Assembly: GCA_030748495.1 (NCBI GenBank)
Contig: JASMLX010000059.1
Span: forward strand, 1-38,234
Source of the DNA: Candidatus Poribacteria bacterium
Lineage (GTDB): Bacteria > Poribacteria > WGA-4E > UBA9662
DNA length: 38,234 bases
Reading direction: 5' to 3'
In this document: piece by piece, positions 26,332 to 35,197 of the stretch
Position numbering within the stretch: the stretch's first letter is position 1
How the letters are laid out: the number at the start of each line of letters is the position of its first letter
The notes under the pieces: model-generated
Told to the model about the DNA's origin: nothing
Seen by the model: the letters and a program-made list of their open reading frames with translations, nothing else
Databases searched by the model: none
Position numbers and translations under genes: made by a program

Positions 26332-27372
26332 ATGGAATTATTGAAAGAACTTTGCGAGGCTTCTGGAATTCCCGGATTTGAAGGCCGGATTCGTGACATT
26401 GTTAGAAGAGAACTGGAACCCGTAGTTGACGAAATCACAGTTGATGCCATGGGTAACATGATCTGTGTTAAACAGAAGTCTGGGGCCAAGAAAGTGATGA
26501 TTGCCGCCCACATGGACGAGATCGGTTTTATGGTCAATCATGTTGGTGACAAGGGTTGGATTCGCCTAATTCCGCTGGGAGGGCACGATCCCCGTAACAT
26601 GGTGGCCCAACGCGTCAGGGTATGTGCTGAAGATGGTGATCTAGTCGGAATAATGTATCCGAGCCTAAAACCGCCTCACATCCAAAAAGAGAGTGACAGA
26701 AATAAGAAGCCCGAGGTCAGCGACTTTGTGGTCGATCTGGGCCTTCCTGCTGAAACGGTCAAGGAAAAGGTCAAAATTGGTACACCTGTGACCATGAAAC
26801 AGGATTTTCTGGAGTTGGGTGATTGTGTCTCCTGCAAATCAATGGACAACCGTGTAGCGGTTTATGTCATGATTCGAGCCATGCAAGCGGCCACTAAATT
26901 TGGTTTTGAGACTTATGCGGTTGCAACATCACAGGAAGAGATCGGGCTACGTGGCGCAACCACTAGTGCAACGGGCATTGCCCCTGATGTTGGGATTGCT
27001 CTTGATACCACACTGGCCACCGATATTCCGGGGATTTCGGAGCATGAATGTGTTACTAAGCTAGGCGAGGGAGTCGCCATCAAAATTCTGGATTCTTCAG
27101 CCATCCAGCATCCCAAATTGGTCAAGTTTCTCCAGCAGTTAGCCGATCAGCATGAGATTAAATGGCAACCTGAAATCCTAACCCGTGGAGGAACCGACTC
27201 TGCTGCGATTCAAAAGTCGGGGTCGGGTGTTCCCGTGGCGACCATCTCTGTGCCGACCCGTTACATTCATACAACTATCGAAACCTCCCACCGTCAAGAT
27301 CTACAAGGTGCGGTTGACTTGCTAGCCGTTTTCTTAGAAGAGGGTGACAGCGTAAATCTCAACCTAGTTTAA
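26332..27372 (+). CDS. M42 family aminopeptidase (glutamyl aminopeptidase/TET-like)
   Basis: 346 residues, full length. All expected ligands of the dinuclear metal centre are present: H60 (AAHMDEIGFMV, with D62 after it), D172 (KSMDNRVAVY), E203 next to the catalytic E202 (SQEEIGLRGA), D225 (GIALDTT) and H313 (RYIHTTIE). GGTDSA at 286-291 is also conserved. These cytoplasmic enzymes form large oligomers and trim N-terminal residues from peptides. It is followed after 20 bases by pepF on the same strand, forming a peptide-degradation pair under the promoter at 26195-26223. Confidence 0.95.
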   Translation: MELLKELCEASGIPGFEGRIRDIVRRELEPVVDEITVDAMGNMICVKQKSGAKKVMIAAHMDEIGFMVNHVGDKGWIRLIPLGGHDPRNMVAQRVRVCAEDGDLVGIMYPSLKPPHIQKESDRNKKPEVSDFVVDLGLPAETVKEKVKIGTPVTMKQDFLELGDCVSCKSMDNRVAVYVMIRAMQAATKFGFETYAVATSQEEIGLRGATTSATGIAPDVGIALDTTLATDIPGISEHECVTKLGEGVAIKILDSSAIQHPKLVKFLQQLADQHEIKWQPEILTRGGTDSAAIQKSGSGVPVATISVPTRYIHTTIETSHRQDLQGAVDLLAVFLEEGDSVNLNLV

Positions 27373-27392
27373 GCTGGAACGAAGGGAAATTG

Positions 27393-29189
27393 ATGTCGAA
27401 TTCACTCAACCCGAACGATGTACCATCCTGGGACCTAACAGACCTATATCAAGGTCTTGAAGACGAGAAACTCGAAGCTGATTTATCCAGTATTGTTGCC
27501 GATGCTGTGGCCTTTGAAGAAGAATACAAAGGCCAAATCGCACAGCCAGATCTAACAGCGGGATTGCTAGTCGAAGCGATTCAAGCCTACGAACAACTTT
27601 TAATCAATCAGTATCGGTTACAAGCCTTTGCCCAACTGACATTTACTACAGACACCACGCAACCAGAACGTGGTGCTTTGCTTCAGCGTACCCGCGAGGT
27701 CAGTTCTCAAGCCTTAACGCACATGATTTTCTTTGATCTGGAACTGGGACAGATCTCCAATGCCACCTTTGATCAGATCATTGGAGACTCACGCTTGGCT
27801 GCTTACCTCTACTATTTGCAATATCAACGGAATCTCGCTAAGCATCGATTGAGTGAGGAAGAGGAGAAGATTATAGAGGAGACTGCTAATAGCGGCGGAC
27901 GTGCTTTCGTACGGCTGTTTACCGAAGTTACATCTCAGATCGTTTATCCAGTCGATGGCGAAGATTTAACCCAAAGCCAACTACTGGCCAGATTCCAGGA
28001 TCCAGATCGCGAAAAACGGCAGATGGCAGCTAAGGTGCTTTCGGAGAAATTGCAGGGAAACGCCCATGTTCTAACTTACATTTTCAATACCCTGCTCCAC
28101 GAGAAACAGGTTGTCGACCGACTGCGGGACTACAATCACCCGGAATCCTCTCGTCACCTTAGCAACGATGTAGACCAGTCAGTGGTCGATACCATGGTCG
28201 ATGTGGCCATCAATAATCTCGATATAGTTAGCAATTACTATCAACTCAAGCAACGGTTACTAGGGATTGAGGAACTTACCCACTACGATCGCTACGCCCC
28301 TATCTTGGACACTCAAACCCAATTCACCTTTACCGAAGCACAAGAGATTATTATGCAAGCCTTCGCCGATTTTTCACCTGAATTGGCTGAACTAACTGAG
28401 CCTTTTTTCAGCCGGCGTTGGATCGATGCTGAAGTCAAAGCCGGCAAACAAGGGGGCGCTTACTGCATGGGGGTTGAACCCGAATTACATCCTTACGTTT
28501 TTATGAATTATAACGGTAGTATTCGAGACGTGATGACGCTAGCGCACGAACTAGGGCATGGTGTACACGATATGTTTGCGAGTCAACAAACTTTGCTCAA
28601 TTACCATCCCGCCTTACCGTTATGTGAAACTGCCAGTACCTTTGGTGAAATGTTAGTTTTCGATAAACTGGAGCAGACACTGACTTCAGCTAAAGATCAT
28701 TTAGCCTTGTTGTGTAGAAAAACAGAAGATACTTTTGCGACGGTCTTTCGTCAAATTGCCATGTTCCGTTTTGAACGGGAAGCCCATCAGTTGAGGAGAA
28801 AAAAGGGTGAACAGACATTAGAAGCATACGGTGGATTGTGGCAAAAGACACAACAGGAGATGTTTGGAGATGCGTTAATATTGGGAGACGAACATCAATG
28901 CTGGTGGCTATACATTCCACATGTATATCGCACTCCGTTCTATGTCTACGCCTATGCTTTTGGTGAACTTTTGGTGCTGTCCCTGTATGCCCAATACCGC
29001 AAAGAGGGCGCGACCTTCATTCCCCGCTATTTCGATTTGTTACGTGCTGGTGGTTCGGATTCTCCCAAAAACTTGGTTTCGGCGATTGGATTTGACATCA
29101 GCGATCCCGACTTTTGGCAAAGCGGTTGCGACTTGATCCGACGACGTGTTGATCTGGCCATCGAGTTGGCTGGCGGCATCGATAGTTAA
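27393..29189 (+). CDS. pepF: oligoendopeptidase F (M3 family)
   Basis: 598 residues. I chose ATG at 27393, with AAGGG six bases upstream; the in-frame TTG just before it is less likely. The zinc motif LAHELGHGVHDMF (HExxH) is near residue 384, with the third ligand Glu in LCETASTFGEM about 27 residues later. The all-helical N-terminal region and the C-terminal YAYAFGELLVLSLYAQY segment with FD.LR.GGSDSPK are typical of PepF/M3B enzymes. It cleaves medium-length peptides in the cytoplasm and would act before the M42 exopeptidase encoded upstream. Its stop lies two bases from the stop of a convergent oxidoreductase gene. No anomalies were seen. Confidence 0.95.
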   Translation: MSNSLNPNDVPSWDLTDLYQGLEDEKLEADLSSIVADAVAFEEEYKGQIAQPDLTAGLLVEAIQAYEQLLINQYRLQAFAQLTFTTDTTQPERGALLQRTREVSSQALTHMIFFDLELGQISNATFDQIIGDSRLAAYLYYLQYQRNLAKHRLSEEEEKIIEETANSGGRAFVRLFTEVTSQIVYPVDGEDLTQSQLLARFQDPDREKRQMAAKVLSEKLQGNAHVLTYIFNTLLHEKQVVDRLRDYNHPESSRHLSNDVDQSVVDTMVDVAINNLDIVSNYYQLKQRLLGIEELTHYDRYAPILDTQTQFTFTEAQEIIMQAFADFSPELAELTEPFFSRRWIDAEVKAGKQGGAYCMGVEPELHPYVFMNYNGSIRDVMTLAHELGHGVHDMFASQQTLLNYHPALPLCETASTFGEMLVFDKLEQTLTSAKDHLALLCRKTEDTFATVFRQIAMFRFEREAHQLRRKKGEQTLEAYGGLWQKTQQEMFGDALILGDEHQCWWLYIPHVYRTPFYVYAYAFGELLVLSLYAQYRKEGATFIPRYFDLLRAGGSDSPKNLVSAIGFDISDPDFWQSGCDLIRRRVDLAIELAGGIDS

Positions 29190-29191
29190 GT

Positions 29192-30193
29192 TTAAGACGG
29201 GATCCGCATCTCTGCCCAATCGACTATCCGATTCTCCGCTGCCGAGAGGTAGGCGGCCTCCAGCATCGCCATTGACTGCAAGTTGTCTTGCCCACTGTTG
29301 GGAGGTTCAGTGTCAGTTTCGACAGCCGTTAGTAGATCTGCCAAACAAAGGTAGGTGGCTTGATCCATTGAGGCGCGATGTGTTGGAATCACCTCTATTG
29401 GCTTAGTCGAATCGACTTGATAGACATTGAGTTGATCGTTGGTGATCTCTAGAGTGCCGTGATCACAGTCGAGTTGCGGTGGATGCGACCATCGGCGATG
29501 GCTACCGAAACTCTCGGTCAATTGTACCACACATCCCCGCTGAAACTTGATAATCAAGCTGGTATGGCTCTCACCGGTAGCTTCAACTGTCCTTGACTTA
29601 GAGGTTTGGCAGTAGATTGATGCCGGTTCATCGTCCAGCATCCATCGATACCCATCCAGCCAGTGGATGCTCATCACCGCCATCACATACCGTTCTTGAT
29701 CTGTTCGCCAACCCCGGTCTTGACGGTGGGTTAAAACCGTATGTGTCAGGTGTCGGGGAGGCCCGAGTCGGTCTTGAGCCAAAAACTGCCGCGCTGTGTC
29801 GTATCCGCTTAGATAACGATAGTTTTGACCCACCGCGACTCGCTGCCCCTCTCTTTCTGCCACTTCTACGATTTGGCGGGCTTCAGCTAGTGTTTCGGCA
29901 AAAGGCTTGTCGATTAATATATCAATTCCCGCTTCCAACAACGGTTCGGCTACCACCTGTCGAACCGGCGTAGCCGTTGTCACCGATGCCACTTCAAACG
30001 ACGCTCGATTTAAGAGTTCCTCGACCGATGAAAAACCAGGCACCCCATATTGGTCGGCGACCTGTTTCACTTTCTCTGGGTCAGTGTCGCAAACAGCCGC
30101 TATCTCTATCCTATCTGGATATTCGGCCAAAGCGCGCAGCGTCGCCATTCCGCGGTTGCCTGTTCCTATCTGAGCAATCTTAAATTTCCTCAC
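29192..30193 (-). CDS. Gfo/Idh/MocA family oxidoreductase
   Basis: 333 residues starting at GTG (30191-30193), with AAGGAAA just upstream. It shows the Rossmann motif IAQIGTGNRGMA, then EVASVTTATPVRQVV and the catalytic Lys in IDKPFAETL. The C-terminal half has AVMSIHWLDGYRWML with His and Asp in the substrate site. It is an NAD(P)-dependent dehydrogenase of unknown sugar or polyol substrate. It converges with pepF with only two bases between stops and has no same-strand partner close by; truA lies about 240 bases upstream on the same strand. Confidence 0.9.
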   Translation of the reverse strand: MRKFKIAQIGTGNRGMATLRALAEYPDRIEIAAVCDTDPEKVKQVADQYGVPGFSSVEELLNRASFEVASVTTATPVRQVVAEPLLEAGIDILIDKPFAETLAEARQIVEVAEREGQRVAVGQNYRYLSGYDTARQFLAQDRLGPPRHLTHTVLTHRQDRGWRTDQERYVMAVMSIHWLDGYRWMLDDEPASIYCQTSKSRTVEATGESHTSLIIKFQRGCVVQLTESFGSHRRWSHPPQLDCDHGTLEITNDQLNVYQVDSTKPIEVIPTHRASMDQATYLCLADLLTAVETDTEPPNSGQDNLQSMAMLEAAYLSAAENRIVDWAEMRIPS

Positions 30194-30435
30194 TGTGATT
30201 TCCTTTCACAAAAATGCCACGTGTTCGGTGATGGACTGGATTACGATAGTCTATGGTGTAGATCATTCGTGATAATGGTGGTGGTGGTACCTGCCGAATA
30301 GTAGACGAATATCGACCGGCCATTTACCATTTTTACCGAATGGCGTTTTAGCCGATCACTGCGTGCCGAGAGGCTCCAACGATTCGCGAGCGCTGAGGTG
30401 AAACTTTTGCCGGCGAACATATTTATTCCATTAGC

Positions 30436-31191
30436 TCAAGGTTGAGATGGATATTCAACAGCCGTTAACGTCAAGCCTTTCGCTGGTACGGATGTTCCTG
30501 CGGTCGAACGGTCTTGTGCAGCAATGATTCGCTGGATTTCGCCGGCAGGATCGGGTAAATGGTGAACGGCTAAAATAGTACCCACGATTGTCCGCACCAT
30601 GCCGCGCAGAAAAGCGTCGGCCTCAATGCGAAAGATGATAACATCGTTTTCTTTCTGCAGCGAGGCGTCGAAGATGTGGCAAACGGGTCTGGGACGATTA
30701 CTACCTGTTTTCTGGAAGGAGACGAAGTTACGCTGACCGAGTAAAGCGTTGCAGATGGCCTGAGATTTCTGTAGGCAAATCGGTTTGGGCACAAAAAAAG
30801 CGGTGTGTCGTCGGAAGGGGCAGGGGAAGCGATTCAGAATGGTGTACTTATATCGTCGTCGGATGGCAGAAAAACGGGCGTGAAAATCAGCAGAGACCTC
30901 TTCCACGTCGAGTATGGCGATGTCGGGCGGTAAATTAGCGTTGAGGGCTTTCTGCACTGTCGTAATCGGCATTTGGGAGTCGGTCACAAAATTGGCTACC
31001 TGACCCGTCGCGTGTACCCCGGTATCGGTCCGACCTGCACCTATAACCGAGACGGCCTCGCCTGTGATTACGGTGGCTGCTTGGTTGATTTTAGCTTGAA
31101 CGGTGGGTAGATTAGGTTGAATTTGCCAGCCGTGGTAGCCGGTACCATCATAAGCGATGGTTAATTTCAAATTTCGTTCTAGAGGTGTCAA
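30436..31191 (-). CDS. truA: tRNA pseudouridine(38-40) synthase
   Basis: 251 residues, full length. LKLTIAYDGTGYHGWQIQPN opens the domain, and GAGRTDTGVHA carries the catalytic Asp56. The later FSAIRRRYKY, the DAFLRGMVRTIVG block and GLTLTAVEYP are all characteristic. It modifies U38-U40 in the anticodon arm of many tRNAs. The frame opens with TTG (31189-31191) without a good ribosome site, so the exact start is unsure by a few codons. A perfect 12 bp palindrome (31203-31214) lies just upstream. Confidence 0.95.
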   Translation of the reverse strand: MTPLERNLKLTIAYDGTGYHGWQIQPNLPTVQAKINQAATVITGEAVSVIGAGRTDTGVHATGQVANFVTDSQMPITTVQKALNANLPPDIAILDVEEVSADFHARFSAIRRRYKYTILNRFPCPFRRHTAFFVPKPICLQKSQAICNALLGQRNFVSFQKTGSNRPRPVCHIFDASLQKENDVIIFRIEADAFLRGMVRTIVGTILAVHHLPDPAGEIQRIIAAQDRSTAGTSVPAKGLTLTAVEYPSQP

Positions 31192-31270
31192 CTGAGATTT
31201 GCAGAGACGTCTCTATAACTACTCTGCTATTATGGACAGGGGGAATTACCCCTACTATGGTTATAAGGGT

Positions 31271-32026
31271 TTAGTAAAGGCTTTTGATTCGTCCCCACTG
31301 AACGGCTTTCTGGTTGGCATCGACGGTGATGGTTTTGGTAAACGCTAACTTGGCTAACCGATCGGTCGATGTTTCCGACCATCCAACGGTCTGATGGAAT
31401 TTATCGTTGCCATCAAAATCGTGGTAAAAAATCCCAAAGTGTATCTCGTCTCCGACACTCGGTTTTGATGGTAAGCTCAGACGAAATTCAAAAGACTTAT
31501 AATTGTTCCCCCAAGCGGCCAGCGTTTCCAGCGGTGATTTTTGTTTCACCTGCTGATTTCCAGTTGCAATCAGGTATTGGCTCTGATCGCTCTCTTTTCC
31601 TACTTTGTTGAAATCGAGGTGAATTTCCAGGTGATCCTGCTTGAGCACATCCTTCTTTTTATTGGGGATCAGATAGTTGTCTTCGAGTTTAACCGCTATG
31701 TACAGTGAGTCGCTGTGCCAGACACTAGCAAATAGACCATCAAAATCCACAAGCTGATTCCATGGTTGCTTCTTGCTAAAATTCCACTGCAACTTCTCTG
31801 GCTTGGCTTTTTTCCAAGCGGGGTCGTCAAGATAGCCGTCGACCACAGGTGCAATAGAGACACGTTCCGCTTTGTAGATAAAGCCTTTTTCCTCCTTTTG
31901 AGGCGTTGGCGCAGAAAAAGTTGGCCTCACCACTAACAAGATCAGCAGAATTGTAGTCAGATAGAGTAATCCTTTTTCTCGTTTGGTAACGGAACAATAC
32001 TCTGAACAGATCAACCAAAGTGCCAT
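31271..32026 (-). CDS. exported protein with a CBM9-like (family 9 carbohydrate-binding) domain
   Basis: About 251 residues from the ATG at 32024-32026, preceded by AAGGGG nine bases upstream; a GTG further out is less likely. A hydrophobic segment (about 24-38, LLYLTTILLILLVV) followed by RPTFSA is a signal peptide or anchor, though its N-terminal extension is long. The remainder matches the CBM9-like fold: VDGYLDDPAWKKAKP, VWHSDSLYIAVKLEDN, and DHLEIHLDFNK. Such domains bind sugars, either alone or fused to hydrolases; here there is no enzyme domain. It sits after the sorting-domain protein gene on the same strand (about 105 bases). Confidence 0.75.
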   Translation of the reverse strand: MALWLICSEYCSVTKREKGLLYLTTILLILLVVRPTFSAPTPQKEEKGFIYKAERVSIAPVVDGYLDDPAWKKAKPEKLQWNFSKKQPWNQLVDFDGLFASVWHSDSLYIAVKLEDNYLIPNKKKDVLKQDHLEIHLDFNKVGKESDQSQYLIATGNQQVKQKSPLETLAAWGNNYKSFEFRLSLPSKPSVGDEIHFGIFYHDFDGNDKFHQTVGWSETSTDRLAKLAFTKTITVDANQKAVQWGRIKSLY

Positions 32027-32131
32027 TTCTGTTATGCCCCTTTTCACAAATTAAACTCAATATTTGAAGGGAGGTAAATTAACAACAGTGAAAGTTGGAT
32101 GTCGGAAGCAGACGGACTTATCAACTCAATT

Positions 32132-33628
32132 CTACTTCAACAAGATCATCTTTTGCGTTTGCGTAAAGTCGCCAGCTTGCAGGGCATAGAAATAGATGCC
32201 ACTGGTCACAACTTCTCCCGACTCATTTCGTCCATCCCAATAGATGGCTTGACTAATCGATGTATAAACGCCCATTTGCTGATGTCCGAGTTCTATCTGT
32301 CGAACTGGTTGGCCGTTAATATCATAGATTGATAACTGCACATCAGCAGCATGGGTTAGCTGGTACGGAATCCAGGTCTCAGGGTTAAACGGGTTCGGGT
32401 AGTTCGGCAGGAGTCGATTCTTCGCCGGTAGATGTCCGTTGGTAACCAGCCATTGCCGCAGCAACTGAGCCGGTAGATCTTGCCGGGCGGCTTCCAGTTG
32501 GGTTAATGCCTGCTTCAACTGACTGATTTGATCTGGGACGGCGTTCGGTGCTGCGGTAGCACCAACTGTTTCCCCAAAGTGAGAGGCTACTGCTACCAAA
32601 TCGAAAATGTTCACTGTCCCGTCTTGGTTCACGTCACCAGCTAAACCGTCTGCTGTTTGCCCAAACTCGGAGGCAACCGTCACCAAGTCGAAAATATCGA
32701 CGGTGCCGTTACCGTTGACATCCCAAGGAAAAGCAACGATATAGGTGAAAGTAGCTTCAGCCAGTTGGCCGTCGGGATTAACAACCGCCAGGACAATATC
32801 TCCTGCTACCTCGACTTTTGGTGTAATGACAGTAATTGTGTTCCCTTCAGCGGCGATGACCGGTTCCGTTACCGGCTGGTCACCAAATTTGATTGTCGCT
32901 GCAGCGTTGAAATCTTTACCCGTAATTGTGACCGTTTCTCCACCAGCGACATCGGCTGAAGCCGGATCGACATTCAAGATTTGAGGCGGGAAATTGACGT
33001 AAATATAAGCATCGGGCAGTGTATGGGATCTGCCATCGGCGTTGGTAATGGTCAGGTTGGCTTTGCCAACCGTGCCCGCAGGCGAAAGTGCTGTTATTTC
33101 CGACTCACTATTGACGGTGACAGCAAGGGCCGGATTATCGCCGACTTTTAAGGTCACCCCCGCTCGAAAGTTCAGGCCAGTGATCTTAATGGGAGTTTCA
33201 CCCGCCGTAACACCCGTTTCAGGGCTGACCAACTTGATTTCTGGTGTCGGGTAGATTGGCATATTGATTTCAGCGACTGCAGCGGCAATATCGCCATCAG
33301 TTAATTTACGGGAGATGTTGCCAACAATCTCACCCGATTTCAATTTAGCCGCCACTTCAAAAGTGTCACCAACCTCAGCAATGCTTCGGGTGAAATCAAG
33401 AAATGTAGCCTGATAGAATTGGCCATCAATTAGACCTTGCTGGGAGATTTTGTGCTCTCTATTGGCAATAATAATCTGAAGATCCTGAGCTGTAATTGTA
33501 GCATCTAAACTTTTAATTTCCCCTTTGACAACTATTATATTAGCCGCATAATTGGGAACAGTGAAACCTAATCCGAAAATTAGGCTGCAGAAGATGAAAG
33601 CAGAAAAAGTATGCTGTTTTTGTTTCAT
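32132..33628 (-). CDS. secreted IPT/TIG-domain protein with dockerin-like repeats and C-terminal sorting domain
   Basis: 498 residues: signal peptide (about 1-29, cleavage near NYAA), an N-terminal region with a VGDTFEVAAKL strand, then two IPT/TIG Ig-like domains (about 128-211 and 213-298; GETPIKITGLNF and GETVTITGKDF openings). Two dockerin loops, DVNGNGTVDIFDL and DVNQDGTVNIFDL (311-362), follow. The C-terminal T9SS/FlgD-like domain begins with NYPNPFNPETWIPYQ (about 409) and ends GIYFYALQAGDF...KMILLK. The last two modules closely resemble those of the 1458-residue protein, so the two probably use the same export route. It has a GAGGAG ribosome site and a promoter candidate at 33668-33696. 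Confidence 0.85.
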   Translation of the reverse strand: MKQKQHTFSAFIFCSLIFGLGFTVPNYAANIIVVKGEIKSLDATITAQDLQIIIANREHKISQQGLIDGQFYQATFLDFTRSIAEVGDTFEVAAKLKSGEIVGNISRKLTDGDIAAAVAEINMPIYPTPEIKLVSPETGVTAGETPIKITGLNFRAGVTLKVGDNPALAVTVNSESEITALSPAGTVGKANLTITNADGRSHTLPDAYIYVNFPPQILNVDPASADVAGGETVTITGKDFNAAATIKFGDQPVTEPVIAAEGNTITVITPKVEVAGDIVLAVVNPDGQLAEATFTYIVAFPWDVNGNGTVDIFDLVTVASEFGQTADGLAGDVNQDGTVNIFDLVAVASHFGETVGATAAPNAVPDQISQLKQALTQLEAARQDLPAQLLRQWLVTNGHLPAKNRLLPNYPNPFNPETWIPYQLTHAADVQLSIYDINGQPVRQIELGHQQMGVYTSISQAIYWDGRNESGEVVTSGIYFYALQAGDFTQTQKMILLK

Positions 33629-33667
33629 CTAGATCTCCTCTGTTCGTTTATTTCGTATGTTAAATTA

Positions 33668-33696
33668 ATCTTACACCGCAGTTACTGTGTTTTCAA
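33668..33696 (-). promoter_or_regulatory. candidate promoter for the IPT/TIG protein gene
   Basis: Read on the minus strand, TTGAAA (33691-33696), a 17-base spacer and TAAGAT (33668-33673) give nine of twelve consensus matches. It lies about 40 bases upstream of the ATG at 33626-33628. Confidence 0.5.
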
Positions 33697-33769
33697 CAGG
33701 AAGTGATTCTCCAAGAAGAACGGCTTCAATTTTCGTCAGATAGCATTGTCAATGACTTTCCTGTACATA

Positions 33770-34726
33770 TCAAGCCTGGAGTCGCAAGTAGTCACGTGCT
33801 TTTGGTTCCTGCCACTGGTACTGTTGATCGATCCACTGATGGGGTTCGAACAACATCGCCACCTCTTCGAGAGAATGAGTGCCAATCACCTGAATTCGTT
33901 CCAGATCACCGATGCCAAGACCGATTTCGGTGGCATATTGGAACAGTCCGATATCCCACGGATTAAAGCCCATGGCCTTGGTGGCAACGGCATCAGCGGC
34001 AAATACATCTGCGCTGGAGACAGCGATATCCAGATCGACTGTGTTAGTTCCACCGGGGCCGTTGCCTTGCAGGCCAACGGTCCCATCGATCACGCCGATA
34101 TGGGGCGATAGGTGATGGGAGATCCGAGTTAAGTTCATGTTTAAAATCTGTGCTTCTCTGGGGCGCTGACGATCACCGTGTGTCAGATAGCCGTGCATTT
34201 TGACCCGATCATCTTGGTGCAGGGTGCCCATGATCATATTCTTCAACGCCAGCGTCACTACATCAACATCGTGTGTTTTGGCTACAGCAACGGAGATAGT
34301 ACAAGGGCAGTCTAATACGAGTTTTGGCATCCGAACCTGGTAAGTTTCCCAATCGGCTAAGTAGATGGTTTCTTCTTGCCAGGCAGTTTCCTGGTGCAGG
34401 TCAATTAGGTGGATTGGTACGTCATAGTCGTTGGCCAACCTAGTGTATGCAAAGTTTTGAAAGGCTTCGCCTGAAAAGGCCTCGTTGGCGCCCTCGGCAA
34501 TTAAAATCTCTTTCGGTGGAGTGTCAGTCGAAAGTAAAAAGTCGATAACCCCTCGAATAGCGTCCGGATGAGTCGAAGCCAGTTGGTTTGTACTGGACAG
34601 AAAGTTTGGTTTCAACAATACCTGGTCAGCCAACTTGAGGGTTAACTCGTCTCGTACAAGTTCCATGGACTGGCGTACATTTTCTCGTCGGTCTCCGGTT
34701 TGTGCTAGCCCTACTTTCATTTCCAT
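33770..34726 (-). CDS. DUF362 domain protein
   Basis: 318 residues. It matches the DUF362 pattern: VLLKPNFLSS near the start (residues 37-46), then AEGANEAF, and the LALKNMIMGTLHQDDRVKMHG block followed by ISHHLSPHIGVIDGTVGLQGNGP. The family has no settled function; some members carry ferredoxin-type Cys clusters, but none is seen here. The ATG has an AGGAGGAA site. It stands alone between the sorting-domain protein (141 bases) and an uncertain small frame. Poribacterial and planctomycete genomes often place it near oxidoreductase genes, but this is not evidence of a pathway. Confidence 0.8.
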   Translation of the reverse strand: MEMKVGLAQTGDRRENVRQSMELVRDELTLKLADQVLLKPNFLSSTNQLASTHPDAIRGVIDFLLSTDTPPKEILIAEGANEAFSGEAFQNFAYTRLANDYDVPIHLIDLHQETAWQEETIYLADWETYQVRMPKLVLDCPCTISVAVAKTHDVDVVTLALKNMIMGTLHQDDRVKMHGYLTHGDRQRPREAQILNMNLTRISHHLSPHIGVIDGTVGLQGNGPGGTNTVDLDIAVSSADVFAADAVATKAMGFNPWDIGLFQYATEIGLGIGDLERIQVIGTHSLEEVAMLFEPHQWIDQQYQWQEPKARDYLRLQA

Positions 34727-34831
34727 CTTATTCCTCCTCTAGAAATTTGGGGGCGAAGTGCTTTGAAGTTGACTAAAATAATCTGTTTTCTGACCTTTAC
34801 TGGCAAAAAAGCAAAAATGCTCTTTCCCATT

Positions 34832-35044
34832 TCACAGGTGCTTTACTATTCGGTATAGCTGACTTTTGGCTGACAACTCTTTTTCAATCGCTTTCAGACC
34901 GTCGTAAGCCGGTGCATTCCAGCCCGCACCACTGATCGCACCCAGAGCTAAAAGGGCTGCTTTGAAAGTGGTAGCCCGCAAAAAAGACGTTAACCCAGCA
35001 CAGATCAGCAATGATATCAGGCTAACGGTGGATGCCAAGGACAA
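34832..35044 (-). other. short coding-like frame, possible gene remnant
   Basis: A 70-codon frame with a TTG first codon and no ribosome site reads, in part, SLISLLICAGLTSFLRATTF, then AAPAY-like text WNAPAYDGLKAIEKELSAKS. Hydrophobic first half, then an amphipathic KAIEKEL helix. The frame stays open about 25 bases further upstream (SQIWFPGSWL...), so it may be the tail of a decayed gene. I do not recognise the family, and chance is possible. Confidence 0.3.
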
Positions 35045-35197
35045 CCAAGAACCGGGGAACCAAATCTGTGACTACCGGTTGTGAACTCTGCGGGACCGGT
35101 GGCAGCTTGATCGAAACATATTGGATCACTTCTCTTTGCGGAATTCTGCAGCATACAAGTCAGTTAATACGCTATATGTCAATAGGATGAGGGCATT

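Noticed and set aside
31203..31214. A perfect 12 bp palindrome AGAGACGTCTCT upstream of truA
   Set aside because: It is too short for a terminator, no second copy was noticed, and palindromes of this size occur by chance; a weak operator cannot be excluded.
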